Source: Catellicoccus marimammalium
GTDB lineage: Bacteria > Bacillota > Bacilli > Lactobacillales > Catellicoccaceae
Assembly: GCF_965139335.1 (NCBI RefSeq)
Contig: NZ_CBCSEL010000002.1
Length of the DNA stretch: 64,000 bases
Strand: one strand, 5' to 3'
Made by a program: the position numbers and the translations under genes. Under the pieces are notes generated by a model. That model did not search any database. It was not told the origin of the DNA and saw only the letters and a list, made by a program, of their open reading frames with translations. Shown here in pieces: positions 26,207 through 34,668 of this stretch (within the stretch, counting starts at the first letter, position 1; every line of letters starts with the position of its first letter).

Positions 26207-28543
26207 TTAATGTTCTTTACGACGACGGAATGTCGCAACTGCTAATAAAGAACTCATAGTTACCGTCATGACACCTAAAGCTGCTAAAGTTTCCCCTTTT
26301 GAACTTCCTGTTTGTGGTAAATTATCGCTATTTGTCGCTTTTGTCGCTGTAGGGATGATTTCTGCTGCCTCTACTTCTGGAGTAACTACATATTTTTTCG
26401 CAGAAGAAACTAAATGACCTGTAGTACCTTGAGTAGATGAAACCGCATCTGTAGTTGTACCTGTCGTTGAACTCGTAGAATTATTTCCATGCACTACATT
26501 TCCATCCACTACTGGAGTTTCTGGATGATTAGTTTCTTTATCTCCTACACCTTTATTTGGATCTTTTTCTTCCCCTGGAATTACTGGCTTACTAATACCA
26601 TCGTTTCCAATAATACCATTTCCTGGATTTTCTGGTTTTGGTTTTTGTGGTTTCACAGGTTTACTAATGCCATCATTTCCAATAATGTTATCTCCTGGGT
26701 TTTCTGGTTTTGGTTTATTGTCTGGTTTATTTGGTTTATTGTCTGGTTTATTGACTACATCATCACCAATAATAGTATCTCCAGGTTTTTCTGGCTTAGT
26801 TTCTGGTTGTGTTTCTGGCTTAGGCGCTGGTTTATTGCCTTCTTCTTTTAATTGTGCTTTTAAGTCCGCAATTTTTTCTCTATGTTGTTTGATTTCTTTG
26901 TTTAAACGTTGAATTTCTTTGTCGTTGTCCATATATTGGCCACGTAATGGCGCAACTTTTTGACCATATTCATTTACTTCTTTAACATAATCTAATTCAT
27001 GTTGTTTATAAATTTTGTCTAATTTAGCTTCATAGTCTTCATATACTGCTTTATCTTTATCATTTAATTTATTTTTATCAAATTGGATATCTTTTTTCTT
27101 CGCTTCTAAATCTTCAATTGCTTTTTTTAAGTCGTTTTCTTTTCGGTGGCTTGTTTCTAATTTCTTTTCTTCTTGAGCAATTTCAGCTTTTAATTTATCA
27201 ATTTTACTTTGATTTCCACTACGATCTAAATATTTGTCTAAATCATGACTACAATCTTTTTCTCCATGATATTTCATCGTATCAAAAACTAATACCCAAC
27301 GTTCAGATTTACTAGACCACATGATTCCAAAAGCTCCTTGGACAGTACCAAATCCACGCTTATTATAATCATCCATAAAGTTTTCTCTATGCCCCCAGCT
27401 AGGTCCATCAGAATTCAGCATATACTCAATAGTCCCTAACGCATGATTAATTACTGTTGAATAATCTTGCCACTGACCTGCAAAGCCTAAATTTTCTCCT
27501 GTCCAATCACTACCAAATATTCTATTAATAGAATTCATATCATGATTAAAGTTAGTTGTTACATCTTCTGCACGACGCATTACCTTATTAAATGCTTCAC
27601 GAGTAATTTTAAATTCATCTTGTCCTGCTTTTTTACGTGCAGCATTGATACGATTCATCAAATAAACATTAGCTTCCCAAGCTTGTTGTTCAGTTAATTT
27701 ATAATTTTTAATAGGCTCTTTCCCGTTATATTTTTCTGCCCATTCTACATTCTCTTTATTTTCTTTTTCCTCATTGGGATTTTCAATTGTAATATCTGTT
27801 CCAGGTTTAATTTGCCCCACATAAACAGGTTTATGAAGTCCACCAAAATCACTGTTTACAATACTTCCCATAACAGAAGTTTGTTCATTTTTGTTTAGTT
27901 TGTCTAGCTCATCTTTCTTATCTTTGATGGTTTGTTCTGTTTTTGCACTATTATTTTGTGTTTGACTCAATTCATCTTTTTTATGGTTGATATCATTTTG
28001 AACCTTATCTTTTTCCGTATTAATTTGACTTTGTTCAATCTTATCGATTTGATCATGTATTGGTTTTGATTGTTTATCGGCTTCTTGATTAATTTCATCC
28101 ACTTTATTTTGATGTTCTTGATCCACTTTATGGATTTCATCTTTTAAGTTTTGATTTTCATTTTCCAATTGACCAACTTTATTTTGGTCTTGGTTCATGT
28201 GATTAGTTTCTTTATCAATTTGATTTTGAATTTGACTTTGAGTGACTTTTTCTTCTGCTGCTGGTTGAGCTTTTGTTTCTTCTACCATAGGAGCTACTTC
28301 TTGTTTTGTTTCTGTCGCAGGTGTCACGTTTTCTACAATAGGTACTTCTGCGACTGGTGCAGAAGTGGCTTTTGTATTTTTCACCGTAATAACATTACTT
28401 TGTGGTGCCACTTCTGTATTCGCTTCTACCGTATGGTTGGTATCAATCGTATCCGCATGGGCTGTTTTTGCGTTATTCGCTGTCCCTAGACTTAACATTC
28501 CTGTTAAGACGGTAGATGCAAATAGTAATTTTTTGTAATCCAT
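26207..28543 (-). CDS. SEC10/PgrA-like LPXTG surface protein with CAP domain
   Basis: 778-aa wall-anchored protein. Signal peptide 1-31 (MDYKKLLFASTVLTGMLSLG), a Val/Pro/Thr-rich region, a long coiled coil (about 95-225), a CAP/SCP-like domain (about 285-425, with NRINAARKKAG, SWGHRENFMDDY and GFGTVQGAFGIMW), a second coiled coil (about 440-590) and a Pro-rich stalk of IIGNDGISKP repeats. LPQTG near 742, hydrophobic helix and RRRKEH tail follow. The layout matches the surface-exclusion proteins Sec10/PrgA of enterococcal conjugative plasmids and their chromosomal relatives. No conjugation genes are nearby, so a role in cell surface or adhesion is more likely here. A Mga-like gene is divergent from it. 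Confidence 0.88.
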   Translation of the reverse strand: MDYKKLLFASTVLTGMLSLGTANNAKTAHADTIDTNHTVEANTEVAPQSNVITVKNTKATSAPVAEVPIVENVTPATETKQEVAPMVEETKAQPAAEEKVTQSQIQNQIDKETNHMNQDQNKVGQLENENQNLKDEIHKVDQEHQNKVDEINQEADKQSKPIHDQIDKIEQSQINTEKDKVQNDINHKKDELSQTQNNSAKTEQTIKDKKDELDKLNKNEQTSVMGSIVNSDFGGLHKPVYVGQIKPGTDITIENPNEEKENKENVEWAEKYNGKEPIKNYKLTEQQAWEANVYLMNRINAARKKAGQDEFKITREAFNKVMRRAEDVTTNFNHDMNSINRIFGSDWTGENLGFAGQWQDYSTVINHALGTIEYMLNSDGPSWGHRENFMDDYNKRGFGTVQGAFGIMWSSKSERWVLVFDTMKYHGEKDCSHDLDKYLDRSGNQSKIDKLKAEIAQEEKKLETSHRKENDLKKAIEDLEAKKKDIQFDKNKLNDKDKAVYEDYEAKLDKIYKQHELDYVKEVNEYGQKVAPLRGQYMDNDKEIQRLNKEIKQHREKIADLKAQLKEEGNKPAPKPETQPETKPEKPGDTIIGDDVVNKPDNKPNKPDNKPKPENPGDNIIGNDGISKPVKPQKPKPENPGNGIIGNDGISKPVIPGEEKDPNKGVGDKETNHPETPVVDGNVVHGNNSTSSTTGTTTDAVSSTQGTTGHLVSSAKKYVVTPEVEAAEIIPTATKATNSDNLPQTGSSKGETLAALGVMTVTMSSLLAVATFRRRKEH

Positions 28544-28852
28544 AATTTGTCTCTCTCCCTTTTTTGTAATTTCTTATTACAAACCTATTGTAAAAAGACA
28601 ATTTTCACTAATTTTGTTTTTCTTTTTATTTTTCATTGAAATTCATCTTTCTTTTTTGTATTTTGACTCCATATGGCATGATTTTATGAAATTTGTTGAG
28701 AAATCATACATAACGATTCCATTTTTTTTGATATCATTAAAAAAATTAAAAAAAATAAAAATATTCTCATAAAATCATTGGTATACTTATCTTTGATTCA
28801 TTTTTAAAAGACTTATAAAAGCGGAATATTTTTTATTAAGGGAGGGAAAGTA
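28544..28852. promoter_or_regulatory. divergent regulatory region between the CAP protein and Mga-like gene 1
   Basis: 309 bp of very AT-rich DNA between opposite starts, with A and T tracts. It contains the ribosome sites AAAGGGAGAG (minus) and GGGAGGG (plus). Both promoters must lie here, and a binding site for the Mga-like product is likely. I see no clear symmetric operator. Confidence 0.5.
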
Positions 28853-30259
28853 TTGATCTATTCTTATATTGAGAAGGGAATTCTTCGTCGTTCCATTATC
28901 ATCATTCAACTTTTTTTAAAAAATAAAATATGTTTAGATGATCTCATTCAAGAATTAGAAGTTTCTCATATGACCATTCGTAATGATTTACTATATTTTT
29001 CAGAACACTACTCGTCCTATATTGATTATTTATATACTCGATCAGGAAAAATACAAATTCATTTTAAAAAAGAAATCGATTTATGTGATATTTTATGCGA
29101 TTTACTAAGTCAATCATTATTTTTGCGCTATCTATTTTTAGCCTTAATGGAAGAAACAATTTCTACTCGCTTAATTTCCAATAGAGAAAATATTTCTTTT
29201 TCTTCTGCTCACAAATTATTTAATCATATACAGCAATTTATAGAAGAAGAGTCGCTAAAAGAAAATGAATGCAAAAAAAGAATGGTTTTAATTTGCTTAT
29301 CTCATTATATTCCTTTGGATACATTATCCGATATCTTCGATCCGAACTGGTTAGATCAAGCAATGAGACTTTCAAATCAAATTCTTGGAGATAAGATAGT
29401 TCATAAATTGAATCAAACACAACTAATGGTAGCTATTTACTTATATTTTGATCGAGCAACCCTATATCAATTAGAAATTCAAAAACAGGATTTTGCACAA
29501 TTTCTTTCAATAGAAGAAATAAAATCTTTAATACCTAGGTTAGGACTATCAGAAGAAGAACAAGAAACAGAATTTTTTTTCTTATCTTTAATAATTTACT
29601 ATCTATCGGAATCTGATACCCATAATCCATTAACTTCTATTCATCCAAATATTCAATTTAAATTAGAATCGCATCCTGAATTTCAAAAATTAAGAGAATT
29701 GATTTTTGCTTATCTACCATTAAATCATTCTGTGTTTCAAACTCATTTGTTTTACTACGTATTGCAAAAATTTTTAACATTTCAAAAATTAGGTTTTCCA
29801 TTACAACTTGCTTTTTCCAAGACTTATCTTTTAGATTACTTACAACAAGAAAACTACCAACAATTTTTAATGTCCTGGGAAATGGAAAATCCACAGTATT
29901 CAAATAACGAAGATATTCTTTTCGAGTTTTTCTATTATTTAGAATTGCTAGAAGAATACAATAATATTCATAAATACATTTATATCGTTTCTCCTACAAG
30001 AGAACATTTCCATATGATTTATAATATATTGACTACGCTGATTCAAAATCAGATGATTATCATTGACCATCATCATTACCATTCGATTGAAGAAATTCCA
30101 AAAGAAAATCAAGATCAAAATACGATTATCGTATGTGACCGTCATATTCGAGAACAGGAATCTACACAAATCATTCCTTTCTCATTCAATCATCTTAATG
30201 AAGATTTATTAGAAATCCATCGTAAAATTTACAACATTGATGAAGAGAGTAAATCCTAG
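28853..30259 (+). CDS. Mga/RofA-like stand-alone virulence-type transcription regulator 1
   Basis: 468 aa. Two N-terminal DNA-binding segments are visible, the second a helix-turn-helix (LDDLIQELEVSHMTIRNDLLYF, about 31-52), followed by a long helical PRD-like region and a C-terminal alpha/beta part (KYIYIVSPTREHFHMIYNIL) that in Mga relatives is EIIB-like. The TTG start at 28853 has GGAGGG upstream. Its product resembles the second regulator at 35066 throughout. Mga proteins activate surface-protein genes and respond to sugar status; divergence from an LPXTG gene and placement among others support that role here. No PTS genes are nearby. Confidence 0.85.
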   Translation: MIYSYIEKGILRRSIIIIQLFLKNKICLDDLIQELEVSHMTIRNDLLYFSEHYSSYIDYLYTRSGKIQIHFKKEIDLCDILCDLLSQSLFLRYLFLALMEETISTRLISNRENISFSSAHKLFNHIQQFIEEESLKENECKKRMVLICLSHYIPLDTLSDIFDPNWLDQAMRLSNQILGDKIVHKLNQTQLMVAIYLYFDRATLYQLEIQKQDFAQFLSIEEIKSLIPRLGLSEEEQETEFFFLSLIIYYLSESDTHNPLTSIHPNIQFKLESHPEFQKLRELIFAYLPLNHSVFQTHLFYYVLQKFLTFQKLGFPLQLAFSKTYLLDYLQQENYQQFLMSWEMENPQYSNNEDILFEFFYYLELLEEYNNIHKYIYIVSPTREHFHMIYNILTTLIQNQMIIIDHHHYHSIEEIPKENQDQNTIIVCDRHIREQESTQIIPFSFNHLNEDLLEIHRKIYNIDEESKS

Positions 30260-30282
30260 TATTTACTTTCTTTTTTATAAAC

Positions 30283-30308
30283 AAAAAAGAGGTCCATCGA
30301 CCTCTTTT
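30283..30308. terminator. bidirectional intrinsic terminator
   Basis: AAAAGAGGTC / GACCTCTTTT stem with CATC loop between the convergent regulator 1 and the 170-aa LPXTG gene. Confidence 0.85.
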
Positions 30309-30309
30309 A

Positions 30310-30822
30310 TTATTTTGCAGAAATAAATTTTTTTCTTATCCATCCTAGATAAATCATTACCAACCAAAACATCCATCCTAAAATAACAAGCATAGGCTGA
30401 GATTTCATCCCTGTTTGTGGTAACAATTCATTGGTTTCTATCTTTTCTTCTATTTTCTCTATTTTATTTTGTCTTTCTTTTACACTTTGTTTTGGATCTC
30501 GTTTAAATTTAATAAAGACTGGAGTTTGTTTTACACAAGCATTCTCTATCGAAGTGGAATTTACTTCTTTTTGGTTTAGAACCACATTTGATTGTTCAGA
30601 TACAATCTCTTTCTTTTTCTTTTCTTGTGTATAACGAGTCTTTTCTGCTTTATATTGATCAGGGGTATAGAGTGTATTTGTTTTTTGATCTAGAATGATT
30701 TCTTGGACCTCATCGTTCGTTCTATTTTTCTCTTCTACAGCTTGAGCTACCCCAGGCATAAAAATCATTTCTATTAGAAGGGGAAACATCATCAATAATT
30801 TCAATAGGTTAATACCTTTCAT
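30310..30822 (-). CDS. small LPXTG surface protein
   Basis: 170 aa: signal peptide (about 1-29, ending MPGVAQAVEE), a short charged region with no recognised domain, LPQTG near 134, a hydrophobic segment (PMLVILGWMFWLVMIYLGW) and a basic tail. Smallest sorted protein in the cluster. One Cys (in IENACVKQTP) is unusual in an exported lactic acid bacterial protein. It may be cotranscribed from the 254-aa gene upstream, since the 88-nt gap holds only a weak imperfect hairpin. Ligand and function unknown. Confidence 0.75.
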   Translation of the reverse strand: MKGINLLKLLMMFPLLIEMIFMPGVAQAVEEKNRTNDEVQEIILDQKTNTLYTPDQYKAEKTRYTQEKKKKEIVSEQSNVVLNQKEVNSTSIENACVKQTPVFIKFKRDPKQSVKERQNKIEKIEEKIETNELLPQTGMKSQPMLVILGWMFWLVMIYLGWIRKKFISAK

Positions 30823-30910
30823 AATATGACCTACTTTCCATTATTAAAAAAGCTAGAACATGACAATTATTTGTTATAAAACACAATTTATAGTTCTTTT
30901 ATTCTTATCA

Positions 30911-31675
30911 CTAACTATTTTTTGACTTTTTAGAAAATACAGAATAACCCATTAATGATGCAGCAACGATTAAAGCAGCACCAGCAGCTGAAATTTTCGC
31001 AGCATCTTCTGTACCCGTTTGTGGTAAAGTACCCTCATTTATTTCCGTAGTATTACCTTCTTTTGTTGTTTCTTTAATAGCTACAGTTGAAACAGAAGGA
31101 TTTTTATCTTTTTTAGCAGTAGATAATACTTTTGTAGTTTCCTTAGAAGTTATTGGAGTATTTTCCTGAACTTCTTTTGTAGTTTCTTGCGTAGAAGAAG
31201 TCGCTTGATTTTCTTTTTTGATTTCTTGATCTTTATGAGAAGTAGATTCTTCAGAAATTTCACTTGAATAAATTGGTTTTTCAGGATCTGGAGAATAAGC
31301 TCCATCTCCGGGACAATCTAGATCATTCTCTCCATCTCCTGGTTTTGTAGTTGGTCCAACAATAATCGTTCCTGATTCTTTATTTGGTTCTTTTTTGTTA
31401 TTTGATGGAAAATCTAGCGATGGATATTTCCCAGTATTTGGATCTGGGGCATAAATACCATCTCCAGGATAATCTAACCAAATACTATCTTCTGTCGTCT
31501 GTTCAGAACTTTGATTTGGTTTGTAATTTACATCATGACCTGGGTCAATTTCTACTTCATCTACATTTAGACATTCATCTGCTATGCTTTTTTCTGTTGC
31601 GCTTACTGTATTTGCAGATATACCCATCATTCCTGCTAATAAGGCAGACGATACTAATAATTTTTTAAATTCCAT
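30911..31675 (-). CDS. LPXTG surface protein with PGDGxYxPDP repeats
   Basis: 254 aa. It starts MEFKKLLVSSALLAGMMGIS and ends with LPQTG (about 217), the segment SAAGAALIVAASLMGYSVFSKK and NS, almost the same ends as the 404- and 331-aa neighbours. The mature part has an imperfect repeat (YPGDGIYAPDPNTGKYP, CPGDGAYSPDPEKPIY) and a Glu/Ser/Thr stalk. Two cysteines occur before LPQTG. The start lies only about 29 nt beyond the terminator of the gene upstream, so it is probably expressed by read-through. Function unknown. Confidence 0.78.
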   Translation of the reverse strand: MEFKKLLVSSALLAGMMGISANTVSATEKSIADECLNVDEVEIDPGHDVNYKPNQSSEQTTEDSIWLDYPGDGIYAPDPNTGKYPSLDFPSNNKKEPNKESGTIIVGPTTKPGDGENDLDCPGDGAYSPDPEKPIYSSEISEESTSHKDQEIKKENQATSSTQETTKEVQENTPITSKETTKVLSTAKKDKNPSVSTVAIKETTKEGNTTEINEGTLPQTGTEDAAKISAAGAALIVAASLMGYSVFSKKSKNS

Positions 31676-31704
31676 ACTCTCTTTTTTCCTTTACTCATTG
31701 AATT

Positions 31705-31742
31705 AAAAAAAGAGAGATCATTACAAAAATGACCTCTCTTTT
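31705..31742 (-). terminator. intrinsic terminator between two LPXTG genes
   Basis: AAGAGAG..CATT / AATG..CTCTCTT interrupted stem with a T run on the minus strand, 41-78 nt after the stop of the 404-aa gene. The next start is 30 nt further on, leaving no room for a promoter. Confidence 0.75.
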
Positions 31743-31782
31743 CAAACTTACAAAAGGGATTATAATTCTCTTATTTTGCTAA

Positions 31783-32997
31783 TTAGCTATTTTTGCGTTT
31801 TTTAGAAAATACAGAGTAACCCATTAATGATGCAGCAGCGATTAAAGCAGCACCGGCAGCTGAAATTTTCGCAGCATCTTCCGCACCTGTTTGTGGTAAA
31901 GTAGCTTCGTTTGTTGTTGCTTTGGCAGCTACTTCTTTCACAGCTTCTTTTGTATCTTTATGATCTAAATCAATATAAACAGGTTCTTCTGTTCCTTTTG
32001 TTGTATCTGCTTTCACTTGATCAAATGATCCATCAATTACTGGCGCAACTACTGTATCTTTAATATCAGAAGTTCCTGGTTTTGTTGTGTTGCCTTTATT
32101 TTGATCTTTATTTTGATCTTTGTTTTGGTCTTCGTTTTGATCTTTATTTTGGTCTTTATTTTGATCTTTGTTTTGATCTTTGTTTTGATCAATTAAGTAA
32201 TTATCATCAATACCACCATCTGCTCCTGGTGTTGTTGGTCCAATAATTACAGGTTTGCTTGGTTTTTCTGGTTTGTTTCCTGGTTCGCCTTGGCCAAAGT
32301 TTGGATCTAATGGTTCACGATTTGGTTCGCCTTGACCAAAGTTTGGATCTAATGGTTCACGATTTTGATCCACACCAAAGTTTGGATCACCAACTACTGT
32401 ATCGTCTCCAGCATCTACACCAAAGTCTGGGTCGATATTTTCATCTTTGTCTGATGTTCCGCCGTTTGATTCAGATTGACCAAAGTTTGGATCACCGATA
32501 ACATCTCCATCTGGTTTGTAATTTACGTCAAACCCTGGATCCATCGCATGTCCATTATTTTCTGGTGTTTGACCAAAGTTTGGATCGCCAACTACAGTGT
32601 CATCATTAGGATTTACATTAAAATCTGGATCTATGTTTTCATCTTTTTCAGATGAGTTATCTACTGTTGGATGTTCTGGATGACTGAATCCTGGATCTAC
32701 TACATCTTCAGGTTGACCTTGACCAAAATCTGGATCCACTGTAGGTTTATTTGGATGATTGAATCCTGGATCCACTACATCTTCAGGTTGGCCTTGACCA
32801 AAGTTTGGATCTACAGGAGCCGCTTTTGTATTTTTAACTGTAATAATATTTGCTTGATTTGCTTGAGGTGCGTTTGTTTGCACTGCATTTGTATTTGCTT
32901 CAACAGTATCTGCATTTACTGTTGTATCTGCGACAGAAGATACACCAATAACACCTGCTAATACTGCAGATGATAATAATAATTTTTTAAATTCCAT
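31783..32997 (-). CDS. LPXTG surface protein with DPNFGQ and NKDQ repeats
   Basis: 404 aa. Signal peptide like its neighbours (MEFKKLLLSSAVLAGVIGVS), then many short acidic repeats built on DP-x-F-G (DPNFGQGQPEDVVDPGF, DPNFGQGEPNREPL), a Pro/Lys linker, eight copies of a DQNK-type tetrapeptide (one DQNE), a Thr/Lys stalk, LPQTG (367), a hydrophobic helix and KKRKNS. The repeat-rich region is probably extended and unfolded, a spacer or a short-motif ligand. Identical DNA at both ends with the 331-aa gene suggests duplication or gene conversion. Ligand unknown. Confidence 0.82.
   Translation of the reverse strand: MEFKKLLLSSAVLAGVIGVSSVADTTVNADTVEANTNAVQTNAPQANQANIITVKNTKAAPVDPNFGQGQPEDVVDPGFNHPNKPTVDPDFGQGQPEDVVDPGFSHPEHPTVDNSSEKDENIDPDFNVNPNDDTVVGDPNFGQTPENNGHAMDPGFDVNYKPDGDVIGDPNFGQSESNGGTSDKDENIDPDFGVDAGDDTVVGDPNFGVDQNREPLDPNFGQGEPNREPLDPNFGQGEPGNKPEKPSKPVIIGPTTPGADGGIDDNYLIDQNKDQNKDQNKDQNKDQNEDQNKDQNKDQNKGNTTKPGTSDIKDTVVAPVIDGSFDQVKADTTKGTEEPVYIDLDHKDTKEAVKEVAAKATTNEATLPQTGAEDAAKISAAGAALIAAASLMGYSVFSKKRKNS
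32096..32194. repeat. 12-bp NKDQ tandem repeat, copy set 1
   Basis: On the coding strand the 12-bp unit GATCAAAACAAA/GATCAAAATAAA recurs eight times (one copy codes Glu instead of Lys). The whole 12-bp period keeps the frame, so copy change would lengthen or shorten the protein without a frameshift. Confidence 0.8.
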
Positions 32998-33270
32998 TGT
33001 ACTTTCTCCTTTTAAAATACCCTTTTTAAGAAATGCTATACAGACATCTCATATAACACATGGATATTCTAGCAAAAGAAGAAAAGCAGAATTTTCATTT
33101 TTTGATTCTTTTCTCTATTCTCTCAATTACAAAATGAGATTTTTTTAATGTAATTTTTCCACAATGAATACCATTGTTCAATTTGTTACGCACACACTGT
33201 CTTTTGTCCTTCGCTTTATTTTAATTTCTTAAAGAAAGAAAAAAAGAAAAATATTTATTGTATTTTGTCA
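32998..33270 (-). promoter_or_regulatory. upstream region of the 404-aa LPXTG gene
   Basis: 273-bp AT-rich gap. A TAGAATA box at 33069-33075 (minus) and the leader AAAAAGGGTATT before AAAAGGAG are shared with the 331-aa gene upstream region. There is no clear TTGACA-like -35, which fits activator-dependent transcription. Confidence 0.45.
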
Positions 33271-33273
33271 ATA

Positions 33274-33308
33274 AAAAAAGAAGAGACCCAAAAGCCTCTT
33301 CTTCTTTT
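33274..33308 (-). terminator. intrinsic terminator after the DUF4176 gene
   Basis: AAGAAGAG / CTCTTCTT stem with a 10-nt loop followed by seven T on the minus strand. It ends the 331-aa LPXTG plus DUF4176 pair. Confidence 0.8.
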
Positions 33309-33329
33309 CTTTCATGACTGCAGAAAGGA

Positions 33330-33650
33330 TTATGCTCCCATATTTTTCCATTCGGCAATAGAGAAACGATGCAAATCAAGTAAGGCATGTTGATTTACTT
33401 TCATTTCTCCTAATAATTCAATTTCTTTATCTGAACAATATCCATAGGCTAAAATATAGGCAATATCTTCTTGATTGAATAAGAACAAATCTTTACCGTA
33501 AAAGCCATCTGGATATACACAACCACTGTACTCAAAATATCCTTCTTGTCCATTTTTTTGCACAATAGGATAACGTCCAATAATCATTACATCACAATCT
33601 AAATGAAATAGACGAACGACAGTACCAATGGTTAAAATTGTATTTACCAC
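33330..33650 (-). CDS. DUF4176 protein
   Basis: 106 aa. The core MIIGRYPIVQKNGQEGYFEYSGC VYPDG (written with a break) and FLFNQEDIAYILAYGY match the DUF4176 pattern, a family often found in type VII secretion gene clusters of Firmicutes. Start is probably GTG 33650, with AGGAA about 8 nt upstream; no other in-frame start is better placed. Only 22 nt separate it from the stop of the LPXTG gene, with no terminator, so it is in that operon. No EssC, WXG100 or toxin gene is in the window, so it is an orphan. It has no signal peptide or helix. Function unknown. Confidence 0.75.
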   Translation of the reverse strand: MVNTILTIGTVVRLFHLDCDVMIIGRYPIVQKNGQEGYFEYSGCVYPDGFYGKDLFLFNQEDIAYILAYGYCSDKEIELLGEMKVNQHALLDLHRFSIAEWKNMGA

Positions 33651-33672
33651 AAATAAGTTCCTATACTAGCAA

Positions 33673-34668
33673 TTAGCTATTTTTGCGTTTTTTAGAAAAT
33701 ACAGAGTAACCCATTAATGATGCAGCAGCTACTAAAGCTACACCTGCAGCTGAAACGGCAGCAGCGTCTTCTACACCTGTTTGTGGTAATTTAGCTTCAT
33801 CTGTTGTTGTAGCAGCAGCTACTTTTTTCACTGTTTCTTTTGCATCTGTGTTTGCTAAATCAGTGTAAACTGGTGCTTCTGTTCCTGTTGTTGTATCTGC
33901 TTTGACTTGATCAAATGATCCATCAATCACTGGCGCAACTACTGTATCTTTGATATCAGAAGTTCCTGGTTTTGTTGTGTTCTCTGTTGTGTTGTCTTTA
34001 TTTTGATCTTTATTTTGATCTTTATTTTGATCTTTGTTTTGGTCTTTATTTTGATCTTTATTTTGATCAATTAAGTAATTATCATCAATACCATTATCTG
34101 CTCCTGGTGTTGTTGGTCCAACGATTACAGGTTTATTTGGTTTTTCTGGTTTGTTTTCTGGTTCGCCTTGACCGAAGTTTGGATCTAATGGTTCACGATT
34201 TGGTTCGCCTTGGCCAAATTCTGGATCAACGCTTGGTTTATGATCTACGCCAAAGTTTTCATCGATTCCATCACCAGCACCTGGTGTTGATGGTCCAACA
34301 ACAATTCCGTTATCATATTCAGGTTTCTGGTCTACGCCAAAGTTTTCATCAATTCCGTCACTAGCACCTGGTGTTGTTGGTCCAACGACAATTCCGTTAT
34401 CATATTCAGGTTTTTGGTCTACGCCAAAGTTTTCATCAATTCCGTCATTAGCACCTGGTGTTGATGGTCCTTCAACNATTCCATTATCATATTCAGGTTT
34501 TTGATCTACGCCAAAGTTGTTATCCACACCATTATCTGGTAAAACTACCTCTGATCCTGTTCCATTAATGATAGTGTCTGCACTTACAGTATCAGTATTT
34601 GTTGCAGCAGATACCCCAATAACACCTGCTAATACTGCAGATGATACTAATAATTTTTTAAATTCCAT
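33673..34668 (-). CDS. LPXTG surface protein with repeated 33-residue unit
   Basis: 331 aa with the same ends as the 404-aa neighbour (MEFKKLLVSSAVLAGVIGVS; LPQTG near 294). The mature part has about three copies of a roughly 33-residue unit centred on DENFGVDQKPEYDNGIV, then DPNFGQGEPNREPL, six DQNK units, a Thr stalk and the sorting signal. An undetermined base at 34477 makes one residue ambiguous inside the repeats. The gene is divergent from Mga-like regulator 2, with DUF4176 as its downstream partner. Probable unfolded surface spacer or ligand; function unknown. Confidence 0.82.
   Translation of the reverse strand: MEFKKLLVSSAVLAGVIGVSAATNTDTVSADTIINGTGSEVVLPDNGVDNNFGVDQKPEYDNGXVEGPSTPGANDGIDENFGVDQKPEYDNGIVVGPTTPGASDGIDENFGVDQKPEYDNGIVVGPSTPGAGDGIDENFGVDHKPSVDPEFGQGEPNREPLDPNFGQGEPENKPEKPNKPVIVGPTTPGADNGIDDNYLIDQNKDQNKDQNKDQNKDQNKDQNKDNTTENTTKPGTSDIKDTVVAPVIDGSFDQVKADTTTGTEAPVYTDLANTDAKETVKKVAAATTTDEAKLPQTGVEDAAAVSAAGVALVAAASLMGYSVFSKKRKNS
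33997..34072. repeat. 12-bp NKDQ tandem repeat, copy set 2
   Basis: Six copies of the same 12-bp unit as at 32096-32194, differing in copy number (six against eight) between two closely related genes. Confidence 0.8.

Noticed and set aside
26489..26912. Trp/Phe-rich plus-strand frames opposite the CAP-domain gene
   Set aside because: They are the complement of Pro/Asn/Gly-rich stalk repeats, with no start signals.
26207..28543. CAP-domain LPXTG protein as evidence of a conjugative plasmid
   Set aside because: SEC10/PgrA relatives occur on chromosomes, and no relaxase, coupling protein or replication gene is in the window.
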